Virus record (IMG/VR): IMGVR_UViG_3300025828_000150
Span: 1 to 27,357 of that record
From: a virus
Direction: 5' to 3' (one strand)
DNA length: 27,357 nt
Under the pieces are notes generated by a model that ran no database searches, was not told where the DNA came from, and worked only from the letters and a program-made list of their open reading frames with translations. Both the position numbers and the translations under genes were made by a program. Below are positions 16,934-23,110 of this stretch, piece by piece; the first letter of the stretch is position 1, and the number at the start of each line of letters is the position of its first letter.

Positions 16934-16986
16934 CACCTAACTTTATACTTGTACAAGGTGCAGGTAGAACAAATGCTACACCTAAC

Positions 16987-18939
16987 TTGAATGATGGTAA
17001 TATATTTGTAGGTAATGGCAGTAATCAAGCAGTAAGTGCAGACCTAAGCAACTTCACATACGAAATTAGTTCAAATGCAAACATCAGCACAAGTGCAAAT
17101 GTTGAAGGTAATTATGTGATTGGTGATACACTGGTTAGTGATTATCCAAACACACCAGGTTATACACAAACACTACCACTAGGTGGTTTATTCCCAGGTT
17201 CTTTCTTTGGTGGCGGTGCTGATGATATTTTGGTAGATGTGTATCCAAATACATATAACCAAATAGGCAGTATATTCCAATTAGAATTTGAAAACACAAC
17301 TGGCACAGGATCAGCCAATATTAATGGAGTTACATTTTATTCAGACGGTACTGATGTAAGTGGTGGTGATGAAAACCTTATATACCTTTACACAGATGCA
17401 TCTGCTACAACCAAAGCAAATGCACAAACATTAGGCTTTGATGGCAATTGGATGAACTGGCCCAGTGGCGGTAATGTTTTAACCAGTTATCAATCAGTGG
17501 GTAGCACACAGTGGCAAATTGAAGGTGATGGCGGTGGCCAATTGCTGTTCAAGAACCAAGGCTTTACAAATGTCACACTGTCAACATCAGGTGATATAAC
17601 AAATACAGGTTATTTAAAAACAGATGATATCAGAGTTGGTAGTGGAGAATTTGTATTTGGTGGAGTAGATGGTGCTATTGATGCACAATTACTCACACTG
17701 TACAAAAATGAAACAAACCCAACATTTACAGATCCTGCTATTAGCATTATAGGTGGTGGTGCACAATTTGCAGTTGAAAATGATGCTACACCAAACCTTA
17801 ACCAAGAAAATGGCTTGGTGTTAAAACAAGGCAGTGCTCAAGCAAATTCATTGTACAGTACACCTAGGTATGCATCATACAAATATGGTGGAGGTACTGA
17901 TTTTGCAAATCTATCATACACTGTAAGCAGTGATGGTGATTGGACTTTGTCAATTGATTCTAAAGCACACAGAGAAGTATATGACGTAACAGGTAATGTG
18001 GTTACACCAGTAGGTGGTGTTGGATTAGATGGCGGACGTTTACATTCAGTAGCGGCCATTGTCGCAAAAACAGCAAACACCAGTGCTAACGTAACTGCTA
18101 CAATTCCTGTGAGTGGTAGTACTTACAGAATGGCGCCAATTGCAAATGGTATAATTGCATTTAAGACACAACAATTTGACGTTGCTAACAGTACCACAGT
18201 AAAAAATGGTACAGCATTCCCTTACAATGAATCACTGGATTATCCAGAATCCACAGCAGTGTTTATTGATGATACACTGAACATTGGTAGTGATGAAGGC
18301 ACATACTATAGATTCCCACCAACACCAGGTACAAATGGACAAGTACTGCAATTAGACAGTGCTAATGTTTTACAATGGACTACAACTGTAACTAGTGTTG
18401 ACAGTGGAGATGGTTTAACAGGTGGACCAATTACAGGTAGTGGTACTTTGGCAGTTGGTGCAGGTTATGGTATAACTGTAACAGCAGATGCAGTAGAAGT
18501 AACAAATTCGGAAATACAAGCACAAGCCAACATTGCAATTGGTGACAATGCAAATATATTCTTAACAGATCAAGATACCACACTAACTGGTTCACTTACA
18601 ACTGCAAATGTAACATTAGCACAATTCCAAGAAACAGTTGTAACAACTGCTAACGTAAGTGGTGCAACCTCATTTGATGTAAGCACAGGCTCAATATTCA
18701 AAGCAAATGTTACAGGCGATATAACCAGTCTTGCACTGTCAAATGCAGTTGCAGGAACAAGTGCAACAATTATATTAACGCAAGGTGCAACAACAGGCAC
18801 ACTAACAGCAGGAGCAAGTTGGCTATGGGCAGGAGGTGCTAAAACACTGAGTACAACAACAGGAGATGTTGATCTCATAAGTGTTGTTTATGATGGTACC
18901 AACTATTATGCATCATTGACTACAGGATATGTAACATAA
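16987..18939 (+). CDS. Long tail fibre protein, C-terminal 660 residues
   Basis: Continuation of the fibre; the frame is open upstream of the ATG at 16987 into the duplicated region (VQGAGRTNATPNL), so this ATG is probably internal. Beta-rich, with Asn/Thr/Gly turns. It contains a second copy of the module TVTSVDSGDGLTGGPITGSG plus LAVGAGYGITVTADAVEVTN and SEIQAQANI (about 18385-18545), nearly identical to one in the N-terminal part. The end (TLTAGASWLWAGGAKTLSTT then VISVVYDGTNYYASLTTGYV-like) resembles fibre C-terminal domains such as those in T4-like cyanophages. The stop TAA overlaps the next ATG by one base. Confidence 0.82.
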   Translation: MNDGNIFVGNGSNQAVSADLSNFTYEISSNANISTSANVEGNYVIGDTLVSDYPNTPGYTQTLPLGGLFPGSFFGGGADDILVDVYPNTYNQIGSIFQLEFENTTGTGSANINGVTFYSDGTDVSGGDENLIYLYTDASATTKANAQTLGFDGNWMNWPSGGNVLTSYQSVGSTQWQIEGDGGGQLLFKNQGFTNVTLSTSGDITNTGYLKTDDIRVGSGEFVFGGVDGAIDAQLLTLYKNETNPTFTDPAISIIGGGAQFAVENDATPNLNQENGLVLKQGSAQANSLYSTPRYASYKYGGGTDFANLSYTVSSDGDWTLSIDSKAHREVYDVTGNVVTPVGGVGLDGGRLHSVAAIVAKTANTSANVTATIPVSGSTYRMAPIANGIIAFKTQQFDVANSTTVKNGTAFPYNESLDYPESTAVFIDDTLNIGSDEGTYYRFPPTPGTNGQVLQLDSANVLQWTTTVTSVDSGDGLTGGPITGSGTLAVGAGYGITVTADAVEVTNSEIQAQANIAIGDNANIFLTDQDTTLTGSLTTANVTLAQFQETVVTTANVSGATSFDVSTGSIFKANVTGDITSLALSNAVAGTSATIILTQGATTGTLTAGASWLWAGGAKTLSTTTGDVDLISVVYDGTNYYASLTTGYVT

Positions 18940-20114
18940 TGCCATTTAGTGCAAGACAAGGCTTTTTTAAATTAGCAGTAAGCGGTGATATTGCTTGGTA
19001 TGAATATGACCGTGCCAATTATGAACCTGTTAGTGAGTCTTTAACAGGCGGAGGTGTTGCTAATAGTACATTTAGTGTTTCACCTATGACAACATCTTTG
19101 GCATATAGAGGTGGTACAGGACATCCAAATGGTAATATTTATTGTGTGCCTAGAAACAGTGGTGATGGATTACTAGAAATAGATCCTAACAGCGAAGCAA
19201 ACAGCACATACACTTATGGAGATCTCAGTCTATTAAGTGCAACAGGACAAGCATATTTTCACAGTTGTTGTTTAACAGAAAGTGGTAACATACTGGCAGT
19301 GCCTTTTAATTATGATTACATAATGCAAATTGATCCTGTGGCACAAACAGCAACAAAATTTGGCTTAACAGGCAGAGATAGCGGTCCATTTACCAGTAGT
19401 GTACAATTTACTGGTGCAGTGTTAGCACCTAATGGTAATGTTATTGCTATACCTCAACAGTATGGTGATTTTTTAGACATTGATCCAGTAAATGAAACAG
19501 TCACAGTAACTGACTTTGGCTTGACGTTGCGTAGTGGCACAAATGAATTCTTTGGTGGTTGTAGATCATTCCAAGATAACAAAATTTATCCATCACCATT
19601 GAGATATCAAGGCATTGTGGCTATTGATACAGATGCAAAAACAGCAACAACCAGTCAATACAGTCAAAGTTGGCCAGGAGTAAACAATCATTATGGAACT
19701 AGTTGTGATAAATTTGGTAGAATAATTTATGTAGGCGGAGAAAACACTGTACCTCATAGAATATTTGATCCTGATTCTAACACTGCTAGTACATTTACTG
19801 GTAGTCCAACACTGACTGGTTTTAGTTATGGTAGTATTCAAGGTGCAGACGGCAATGTTTATACAATAAGCAAAGGCAGTGCCACAAGAAAAATTATTTT
19901 TACGTCAAATACAGATGTGTCACCTACCATAAACACTGTTCAAAGTGATACCAATAATAAAATGATTGCCGCGGGTACAACCGATGGAGAAATCATAATA
20001 TTGAGAGATGGTGGTAATGCCACAGCATTCAAATTAAATCTTAATACTAGTCCAGACATAGATAATTTTGCAAATGTTGTGATGACACCTTATATGAATG
20101 CAGGTAGAATATAA
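18939..20114 (+). CDS. Probable beta-propeller tail tip / receptor-binding protein
   Basis: 391 aa, start overlapping the fibre stop. It contains at least six repeats of a blade-like motif: a short turn (NGNI, SGNI, NGNV, DNKI, FGRI, DGNV), a strand such as YCVPRN, LAVPFN or IAIPQQ, then about 8 residues later a IDP/IDT/FDP with a following TxT strand. Examples: NGNVIAIPQQYGDFLDIDPV and SGNILAVPFNYDYIMQIDPV. This spacing (about 45-55 residues) fits a six- or seven-bladed beta-propeller. Carried at the end of the fibre cluster, it may bind host glycans or proteins. No enzyme active site was seen. The function is inferred from fold and place. Confidence 0.65.
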   Translation: MPFSARQGFFKLAVSGDIAWYEYDRANYEPVSESLTGGGVANSTFSVSPMTTSLAYRGGTGHPNGNIYCVPRNSGDGLLEIDPNSEANSTYTYGDLSLLSATGQAYFHSCCLTESGNILAVPFNYDYIMQIDPVAQTATKFGLTGRDSGPFTSSVQFTGAVLAPNGNVIAIPQQYGDFLDIDPVNETVTVTDFGLTLRSGTNEFFGGCRSFQDNKIYPSPLRYQGIVAIDTDAKTATTSQYSQSWPGVNNHYGTSCDKFGRIIYVGGENTVPHRIFDPDSNTASTFTGSPTLTGFSYGSIQGADGNVYTISKGSATRKIIFTSNTDVSPTINTVQSDTNNKMIAAGTTDGEIIILRDGGNATAFKLNLNTSPDIDNFANVVMTPYMNAGRI

Positions 20115-20290
20115 TGATACAAAGTGTTTATAGATTAGATACAGGTATATATTGTGGTTGTACTGCAAATGCAGAACATTATGATACAGAAGTATTTGGA
20201 ATAACAACACAAACACCGCCTGAATATGATGAATTCACACAACAAGCATATTATGTAGACGGTGCATGGGAGATCAGAGATGCCAGTTAG
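20114..20290 (+). CDS. Small unknown protein (58 aa), possibly fibre-associated
   Basis: ATG 20114 overlaps the TAA of the propeller gene. 58 residues: IQSVYRLDTGIYCGCTANAE, then TTQTPPEYDEFTQQAYYVDG and AWEIRDAS. The segment PPEYDEFTQQAYYVDGAWE resembles short conserved segments of tail fibre assembly proteins (a PP-x-aromatic turn followed by aromatic-D-G-x-W), so a fibre chaperone or cap is possible. That similarity is loose. Its 3' end overlaps the next gene by 11 bases. Confidence 0.6.
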   Translation: MIQSVYRLDTGIYCGCTANAEHYDTEVFGITTQTPPEYDEFTQQAYYVDGAWEIRDAS

Positions 20291-20417
20291 ACGTGTAAAA
20301 GGTGGCTATAAATGGGGCACCACAGGTAAAACATACAAGACTCGCGAACAAGCAGAGCGTCAGGGTAGAGCAATTAGAGCAAGTGGTTATAAAAAGAAAA
20401 AGAGTAGGAGAGGGTAA
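20280..20417 (+). CDS. Small very basic protein (45 aa)
   Basis: About 16 of 45 residues are Lys or Arg and there is no Asp. It begins PVRRVKGGYKWGTTGKTYKT and continues REQAERQGRAIRASGYKKKK. The GGYKWG-x-x-GKTY and TREQAERQGRAIRASGY motifs occur, as I recall, in small proteins of many phages without established function. It overlaps its neighbours at both ends (ATG inside the previous gene; TAATG with the next), indicating tight coupling. A nucleic-acid-binding or virion-internal role is plausible from charge alone. Confidence 0.65.
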   Translation: MPVRRVKGGYKWGTTGKTYKTREQAERQGRAIRASGYKKKKSRRG

Positions 20418-20614
20418 TGGCAAAATATTATGGCAGTGAATGTATAACAGTCAGTTGTGCAGGACATAAAACAGGAGCCGCATATTTTAGACGTGGAGGT
20501 AGAAGTCTTACTTACAGTTCACCTTCTTTTAACAAAGGTATGCGTATAGCACAACAACAAGCAAAAAACAAAGGCACTAGAAGCCGATTAAGTCATACAA
20601 AGAAGAGCAAATAA
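20417..20614 (+). CDS. Small basic protein (65 aa)
   Basis: Not recognised. 65 residues, start overlapping the previous stop. Sequence AKYYGSECITVSCAGHKTGA, then AYFRRGGRSLTYSSPSFNKG, ending RSRLSHTKKSK. It is strongly basic with two Cys near the N-terminus, no hydrophobic segment and no acidic patch. It is second in a run of three very basic small genes. A ribosome site (GTAGGAGAGGG) lies just upstream. Possible role in DNA or RNA binding, not provable here. Confidence 0.65.
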   Translation: MAKYYGSECITVSCAGHKTGAAYFRRGGRSLTYSSPSFNKGMRIAQQQAKNKGTRSRLSHTKKSK

Positions 20615-20748
20615 TGGCAACTACAAGTGCAGGCGTAAGCGAATTATTTACAGGTAACAAGCCAAGAAAATTAAAGGAGAGCGAAATGGCAAAGATGCGT
20701 GGTGGAAAGAAAAAGAAAAAAGGTGGAAAGGGTAGCAAAAGAGGATAA
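20614..20748 (+). CDS. Small Lys/Gly-rich protein (44 aa) with capsid-like N-terminus
   Basis: ATG overlaps the previous stop. The first 12 residues MATTSAGVSELF closely resemble the first 12 of the major capsid protein (MATTSTGIAELY). The C-terminal half is MAKMRGGKKKKKGGKGSKRG, extremely basic. A strong Shine-Dalgarno (AAAGGAGAG) precedes the internal ATG at 20685, so a 20-residue basic peptide could also be made. Function unknown. Confidence 0.55.
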   Translation: MATTSAGVSELFTGNKPRKLKESEMAKMRGGKKKKKGGKGSKRG

Positions 20749-21115
20749 GTGGTCCTCATATTTTGCTAAGATCAAGGGTGTATGCCCTTGGAGTTACAGA
20801 GCATATATGGCAGATACAATACTGTTTGTGGATTATGCAGAAACAGACTTCAACACTTGGAGACTGTTTTTAAAATACACAAATTTCGAAGCAACAGTGT
20901 TCAAATGCCCTGAAAAAACGCCGGATTGGTTAAATAGTAAGTGCGACGAATTAAACGCACTTCAATCAGATTATGAATGGTTATGGAGTCACCCTGATGA
21001 GGATTCAGGTGACGGTCATAGCACACATATACCGGTTTTAATACAACAAAATCGCGAACAATTAGAAATGTTGCGAGAAAAGTTAGGATATGAAGATGAA
21101 ACAGAGATTGATTAG
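20699..21115 (+). CDS. Unknown 100-138 aa protein, start uncertain
   Basis: Not recognised. The frame from GTG 20699 overlaps the end of the previous gene and has no ribosome site at proper distance; ATG 20807 would give 103 aa. The segment DKWSSYFAKIKGVCPWSYRA upstream of 20807 looks like real protein, favouring the longer form. The core (TILFVDYAETDFNTWRLFLK) is aromatic, and the C-terminus is acidic and helical (QQNREQLEMLREKLGYEDET). The 3' end overlaps the next small gene by 20 bases. A +1 shift or a one-base error in the nearby A-run (20717-20722) could also join it to the Lys-rich ORF. Confidence 0.65.
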   Translation: MVERKRKKVERVAKEDKWSSYFAKIKGVCPWSYRAYMADTILFVDYAETDFNTWRLFLKYTNFEATVFKCPEKTPDWLNSKCDELNALQSDYEWLWSHPDEDSGDGHSTHIPVLIQQNREQLEMLREKLGYEDETEID

Positions 21116-21233
21116 ATATTTGAGAAACAATTATGAGTATAAACAGTCAGCGCCGGTGTATTTTAAAATTCTGCGTGGTGAAATAACAACTGTAGAACAG
21201 ATTGCTGACGAGATGATGTTATGCCAAGAGTAA
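21096..21233 (+). CDS. Small unknown protein (45 aa)
   Basis: Not recognised. ATG 21096 lies inside the end of the previous gene, and TAA 21231 lies inside the start of the next, so it sits in a chain of overlapping genes. The product KQRLIRYLRNNYEYKQSAPV then YFKILRGEITTVEQIADEMM is a short basic helix, a turn, and a possible helix-turn-helix-like end. Its function cannot be inferred. Confidence 0.5.
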   Translation: MKQRLIRYLRNNYEYKQSAPVYFKILRGEITTVEQIADEMMLCQE

Positions 21234-21445
21234 CCACACAACAATTAGCAAATGAAATTGACGTAATTAAGAGAAACCACCTTCATCATATGGCACAAGA
21301 TATAGACGAATTGAAAGAAGATCTAAAAGATACAAGAAAAGAATTTAACAGCAAGTTAGACCGTTTAGACAACCGCATTTGGTGGATTTTAGGTTTAACT
21401 GTTACAACTCTTGTGACCATATTAGTATCCTCAATGGCGTCTTAG
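21221..21445 (+). CDS. Coiled-coil plus C-terminal membrane helix protein, XhlA/holin-accessory-like
   Basis: 74 aa. Residues about 22-50 form a charged coiled coil (MAQDIDELKEDLKDTRKEFN), followed by RLDNRI and one hydrophobic helix of about 20 residues (WWILGLTVTTLVTILVSSM) at the very C-terminus. That architecture is shared with haemolysin XhlA-type and lysis accessory proteins, which anchor in the inner membrane with the coiled coil in the cytoplasm or periplasm. It could help lysis, but no endolysin or classical holin is next to it. Its stop lies inside a strong hairpin. Confidence 0.55.
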   Translation: MPRVTTQQLANEIDVIKRNHLHHMAQDIDELKEDLKDTRKEFNSKLDRLDNRIWWILGLTVTTLVTILVSSMAS

Positions 21446-21460
21446 ACAGCACTAGACGCC
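21436..21460 (+). other. Stem-loop spanning a stop codon ahead of the HNH gene
   Basis: GGCGTCT at 21436-21442 pairs perfectly with AGACGCC at 21454-21460; a single-base bulge would extend it by two further pairs (AG with CT). The structure covers the stop of the XhlA-like gene and ends nine bases before the HNH start, where no Shine-Dalgarno is visible. No U-tract follows, so it is not a terminator. It may limit translation of the endonuclease. Confidence 0.65.
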
Positions 21461-21469
21461 GTATAACAT

Positions 21470-21811
21470 ATGGCAAACAGAAAAAAGCAAAGCAACCTAC
21501 AACGACTATTATATTACATAATAAGAGCCACAAAAACAAGTTCTGGCTGTTGGGAATACATGCCCAAAAAATATTCTGATTATATACATTTCAAAACCAG
21601 AGGTTGTGAATACTTTACAACCAACAGCACAATGCTACATCGCTTCATTTATGCTGTTTATAATGATACCCACTTAACACCAGAAAATGTTATAATGCAC
21701 ACCTGTGATAACAGAATATGCATAAATCCCAAACATTTGGTGTTAGGAACCATTCAAACCAACAACGCCATGCGAGTCAGACGTCAAAAAGCCCGAAAAA
21801 GAACCAAATAA
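21470..21811 (+). CDS. HNH endonuclease
   Basis: 113 aa. The C-terminal half has the HNH_3-type core: MLHRFIYAVYNDTHLTPENV, then HTCDNRICINPKHLVLGT, followed by a conserved Asn in IQTNNAMR. The CxNPxHLxxGT and the preceding HTCDN are the metal- and DNA-binding residues expected. The N-terminus (TSSGCWEYMPKK) resembles the usual GCWxW entry of this family. Such enzymes nick or cut DNA, either as homing endonucleases or as helpers of packaging. It is free-standing, has no good ribosome site and follows a hairpin. It has a basic tail, RVRRQKARKRTK. Family assignment is sure, biological role is not. Confidence 0.88.
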   Translation: MANRKKQSNLQRLLYYIIRATKTSSGCWEYMPKKYSDYIHFKTRGCEYFTTNSTMLHRFIYAVYNDTHLTPENVIMHTCDNRICINPKHLVLGTIQTNNAMRVRRQKARKRTK

Positions 21812-21834
21812 TCAGTAGTAAATCTCCTAAAAGA

Positions 21835-21842
21835 CATAAATA
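21835..21842 (+). promoter_or_regulatory. Candidate late promoter box CATAAATA
   Basis: CATAAATA-AATG-TATA occupies the 54-base gap before the gene at 21866. It has the same CATAAATA-N4-YATA form as the boxes at 12997 and 24504. The predicted start would be close to 21848, about 18 bases ahead of the ATG. Confidence 0.45.
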
Positions 21843-21865
21843 AATGTATATAAAAGGAGGCCAAT

Positions 21866-22291
21866 ATGATTAAAGGCACTAGAACAGTGAATGGTAAAAC
21901 ACCATTCGAACAAAAATGGGGCATTTCAGCAAATGAATTAGCACAGCAAGAAGGTGTAGGTACACCTGCTATACACATGCGAGTTAATTTATATGGAACA
22001 CCCTTTCAACGCAAAGCAAAACCCACAAACATAGAACGCAAGTATGGTGCTACCATATTTGAATTGGGCAAACAACTGAATTTACATCCTATCAGTGTTG
22101 TACAACGTGAGCTATGGTTTGGTGATGTTTACAGAGAAAGTGATAGACCATCACACAACAGAGGTAAATCACTAAAACCAGAAGAAGAAAAGAAGTGGCG
22201 TAAACACTACAAAGATGTATTTTGGTTGCATGAAAATCATCCTGATTATGACCGTGCAAGAGCAGGCAATTGGGGAGAAGATGATGCATAG
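21866..22291 (+). CDS. Putative DNA-binding protein with two similar HTH-like units
   Basis: 141 aa, strong ribosome site (AAAAGGAGG). Two tandem related units are visible: EQKWGISANELAQQEGVGTP followed by AIHMRVNLYGTPF, and ERKYGATIFELGKQLNLHPI followed by SVVQRELWFGDVY. Shared pattern: (E/x)xK(W/Y)G-x(3-4)-EL-xxQ, a turn, then a recognition-helix-like (A/S)(I/V)xxR-x-x-(L/W)(Y/F)G. Each unit is the size of a helix-turn-helix, so it may bind DNA. The C-terminus is charged (KPEEEKKWRKHYKDVFWLHE) and acidic at the end. Role unknown: regulator of late genes or packaging helper are possibilities. Confidence 0.55.
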   Translation: MIKGTRTVNGKTPFEQKWGISANELAQQEGVGTPAIHMRVNLYGTPFQRKAKPTNIERKYGATIFELGKQLNLHPISVVQRELWFGDVYRESDRPSHNRGKSLKPEEEKKWRKHYKDVFWLHENHPDYDRARAGNWGEDDA

Positions 22292-22757
22292 CACTCTGTT
22301 ACCAGAAAGAACTTATGACAACATAGCAGAACAATACACTGTACACTATATTGTTAAGCCTGGCAATGCTAAAAAACATGTGGTTATGCGTGATGAAGAT
22401 TTAAGTTACATATATCATTGGCTAAACAGAATGTTAGCAGATTGCGCCAGCAAGCAAAACATTGAGCCTGATATTTTTCAAATGGCCACACGTTTTACTA
22501 AAAAATTACCAAAGAGTGGCTTGGAAAAAACAGGTAACAGTCTGTTCAGTTATATAGGTGGATTGTGTAGCAATAGATATAGAAATCCCAATCAAGACTT
22601 TACACAAGGTCAATTGAACACCATAGAATTCTGTTTTGATGCAATATATTTTGCATATGGAGAAAATGGTGAATTTGATGAAAAGGATTTGGGTTATGAT
22701 ATAAAAACAGGTGTACCAAATGAACCACCACAACGTATAACTTTTGTAGAGGTATAA
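22284..22757 (+). CDS. Unknown protein (157 aa)
   Basis: Not recognised. Start chosen at ATG 22284, six bases after GGGGAG; the frame is open further upstream but without a ribosome site. It overlaps the previous stop by eight bases. Mixed alpha/beta: EQYTVHYIVKPGNAKKHVVM, then a helix (DEDLSYIYHWLNRMLADCAS), a helix (DIFQMATRFTKKLPKSGLEK) and an acidic C-terminus. It contains the run NQDFTQGQLNTIEFCFDAIY. No motif or membrane segment. It is the last gene before a strong terminator. Confidence 0.65.
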   Translation: MHSTLLPERTYDNIAEQYTVHYIVKPGNAKKHVVMRDEDLSYIYHWLNRMLADCASKQNIEPDIFQMATRFTKKLPKSGLEKTGNSLFSYIGGLCSNRYRNPNQDFTQGQLNTIEFCFDAIYFAYGENGEFDEKDLGYDIKTGVPNEPPQRITFVEV

Positions 22758-22759
22758 AA

Positions 22760-22783
22760 AAACCCCCTATTGCTAGGGGGTTT
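22760..22783 (+). terminator. Rho-independent terminator closing the late block
   Basis: AAACCCCCTA pairs perfectly with TAGGGGGTTT around a TTGC loop, immediately after the stop at 22757. Poly-A on the 5' side and TTT on the 3' side make it usable in both directions. It separates the morphogenesis-linked cluster from the downstream structured region. Confidence 0.88.
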
Positions 22784-22814
22784 AACCGGGTTTCAATAAT
22801 TTGGCACAATTATT

Positions 22815-22994
22815 TGAAATGTAATTACATAAGAGAAATCTTATGAAATGTAGTTAGGAACAAAGTGAATAAATCGGAGGCCATTCGTCATTATTCGGAT
22901 CGATAACTTATGATTAGGAACACCTTTGTCTGGCAACAATTAGTTCATATAAGGGGAACTAGGTGTTTTAATGAAGAAAATGTTCCTAACTACA
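22815..22994 (+). ncRNA. Structured non-coding region with 14-bp terminal inverted repeat (candidate RNA or regulatory/origin element)
   Basis: No ORF of note occupies 22784-23110. In it: a 12-bp palindrome ATGTAATTACAT (22819-22830); a 7-bp hairpin CATAAGA-GAAA-TCTTATG with a GNRA tetraloop (22828-22845); a direct repeat TGAAATGTA(A/G)TTA (22815-22827 and 22844-22856); a perfect 14-bp inverted repeat TGTAGTTAGGAACA / TGTTCCTAACTACA (22849-22862 and 22981-22994). Inside it: GAATAA/TTATTC (22867-22872, 22891-22896), AACACCT/AGGTGTT (22919-22925, 22961-22967), TTGT/ACAA (22926-22929, 22936-22939) and TAGTTC/GAACTA (22941-22946, 22956-22961). All these stems are compatible with a multi-branched RNA, apart from one shared base at 22961. 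It could instead be an origin or operator array. Confidence 0.5.
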
Positions 22995-23018
22995 AATAAT
23001 ATTTATCAATTTTGGCAA

Positions 23019-23046
23019 TTGACATACACAAAATTGGATATATAAT
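23019..23046 (+). promoter_or_regulatory. Consensus sigma70 promoter
   Basis: TTGACA (23019-23024), 16-base spacer, TATAAT (23041-23046). Both hexamers match the consensus exactly. It lies just after the 14-bp inverted repeat and directs transcription towards the unknown operon 23111-24496. Expected start is at or near G at 23052-23053. It is the only promoter of this quality in the window and probably acts early, using host RNA polymerase. Confidence 0.88.
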
Positions 23047-23051
23047 AGTAA

Positions 23052-23089
23052 GGCAACAAGCATATATTGGCAGTATATGTGGGGAACTA
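23052..23089 (+). promoter_or_regulatory. Structured leader with element repeated upstream
   Basis: The predicted transcript begins GGCAACAA, then a perfect CATATA-(7 bases)-TATATG hairpin (23061-23079), then GGGGAACTA (23081-23089). The order GGCAACAA, CATATA, GGGGAACTA also occurs at 22932-22961 inside the structured region. Two copies 120 bases apart suggest a recognised RNA or DNA element, perhaps controlling translation of the gene at 23111. Confidence 0.5.
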
Positions 23090-23110
23090 AAACAAATTAA
23101 TGGAGAAAAA

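Noticed and set aside
21470-21811. HNH gene inside a group I intron
   Set aside because: It is a free-standing gene between complete neighbours, with no interrupted exon and no recognisable intron core.
22215-22283. Earlier start for the 157-aa gene at 22215
   Set aside because: No ribosome site, and it would overlap the previous gene by more than 70 bases; ATG 22284 follows GGGGAG.
22849-22994. Retron-like non-coding RNA, because of the long terminal inverted repeat
   Set aside because: No reverse transcriptase follows; the 234-aa protein at 23111 has no YxDD-type motif. The structure alone is not diagnostic.
22998-23007. Late-promoter-like box GATAAATA on the minus strand
   Set aside because: No minus-strand gene follows; it is expected by chance in AT-rich sequence.
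23012-23110. N-terminal extension of the 234-aa gene from TTG 23012
   Set aside because: It would place translation inside the consensus promoter and before the predicted transcript start; ATG 23111 has a proper ribosome site.
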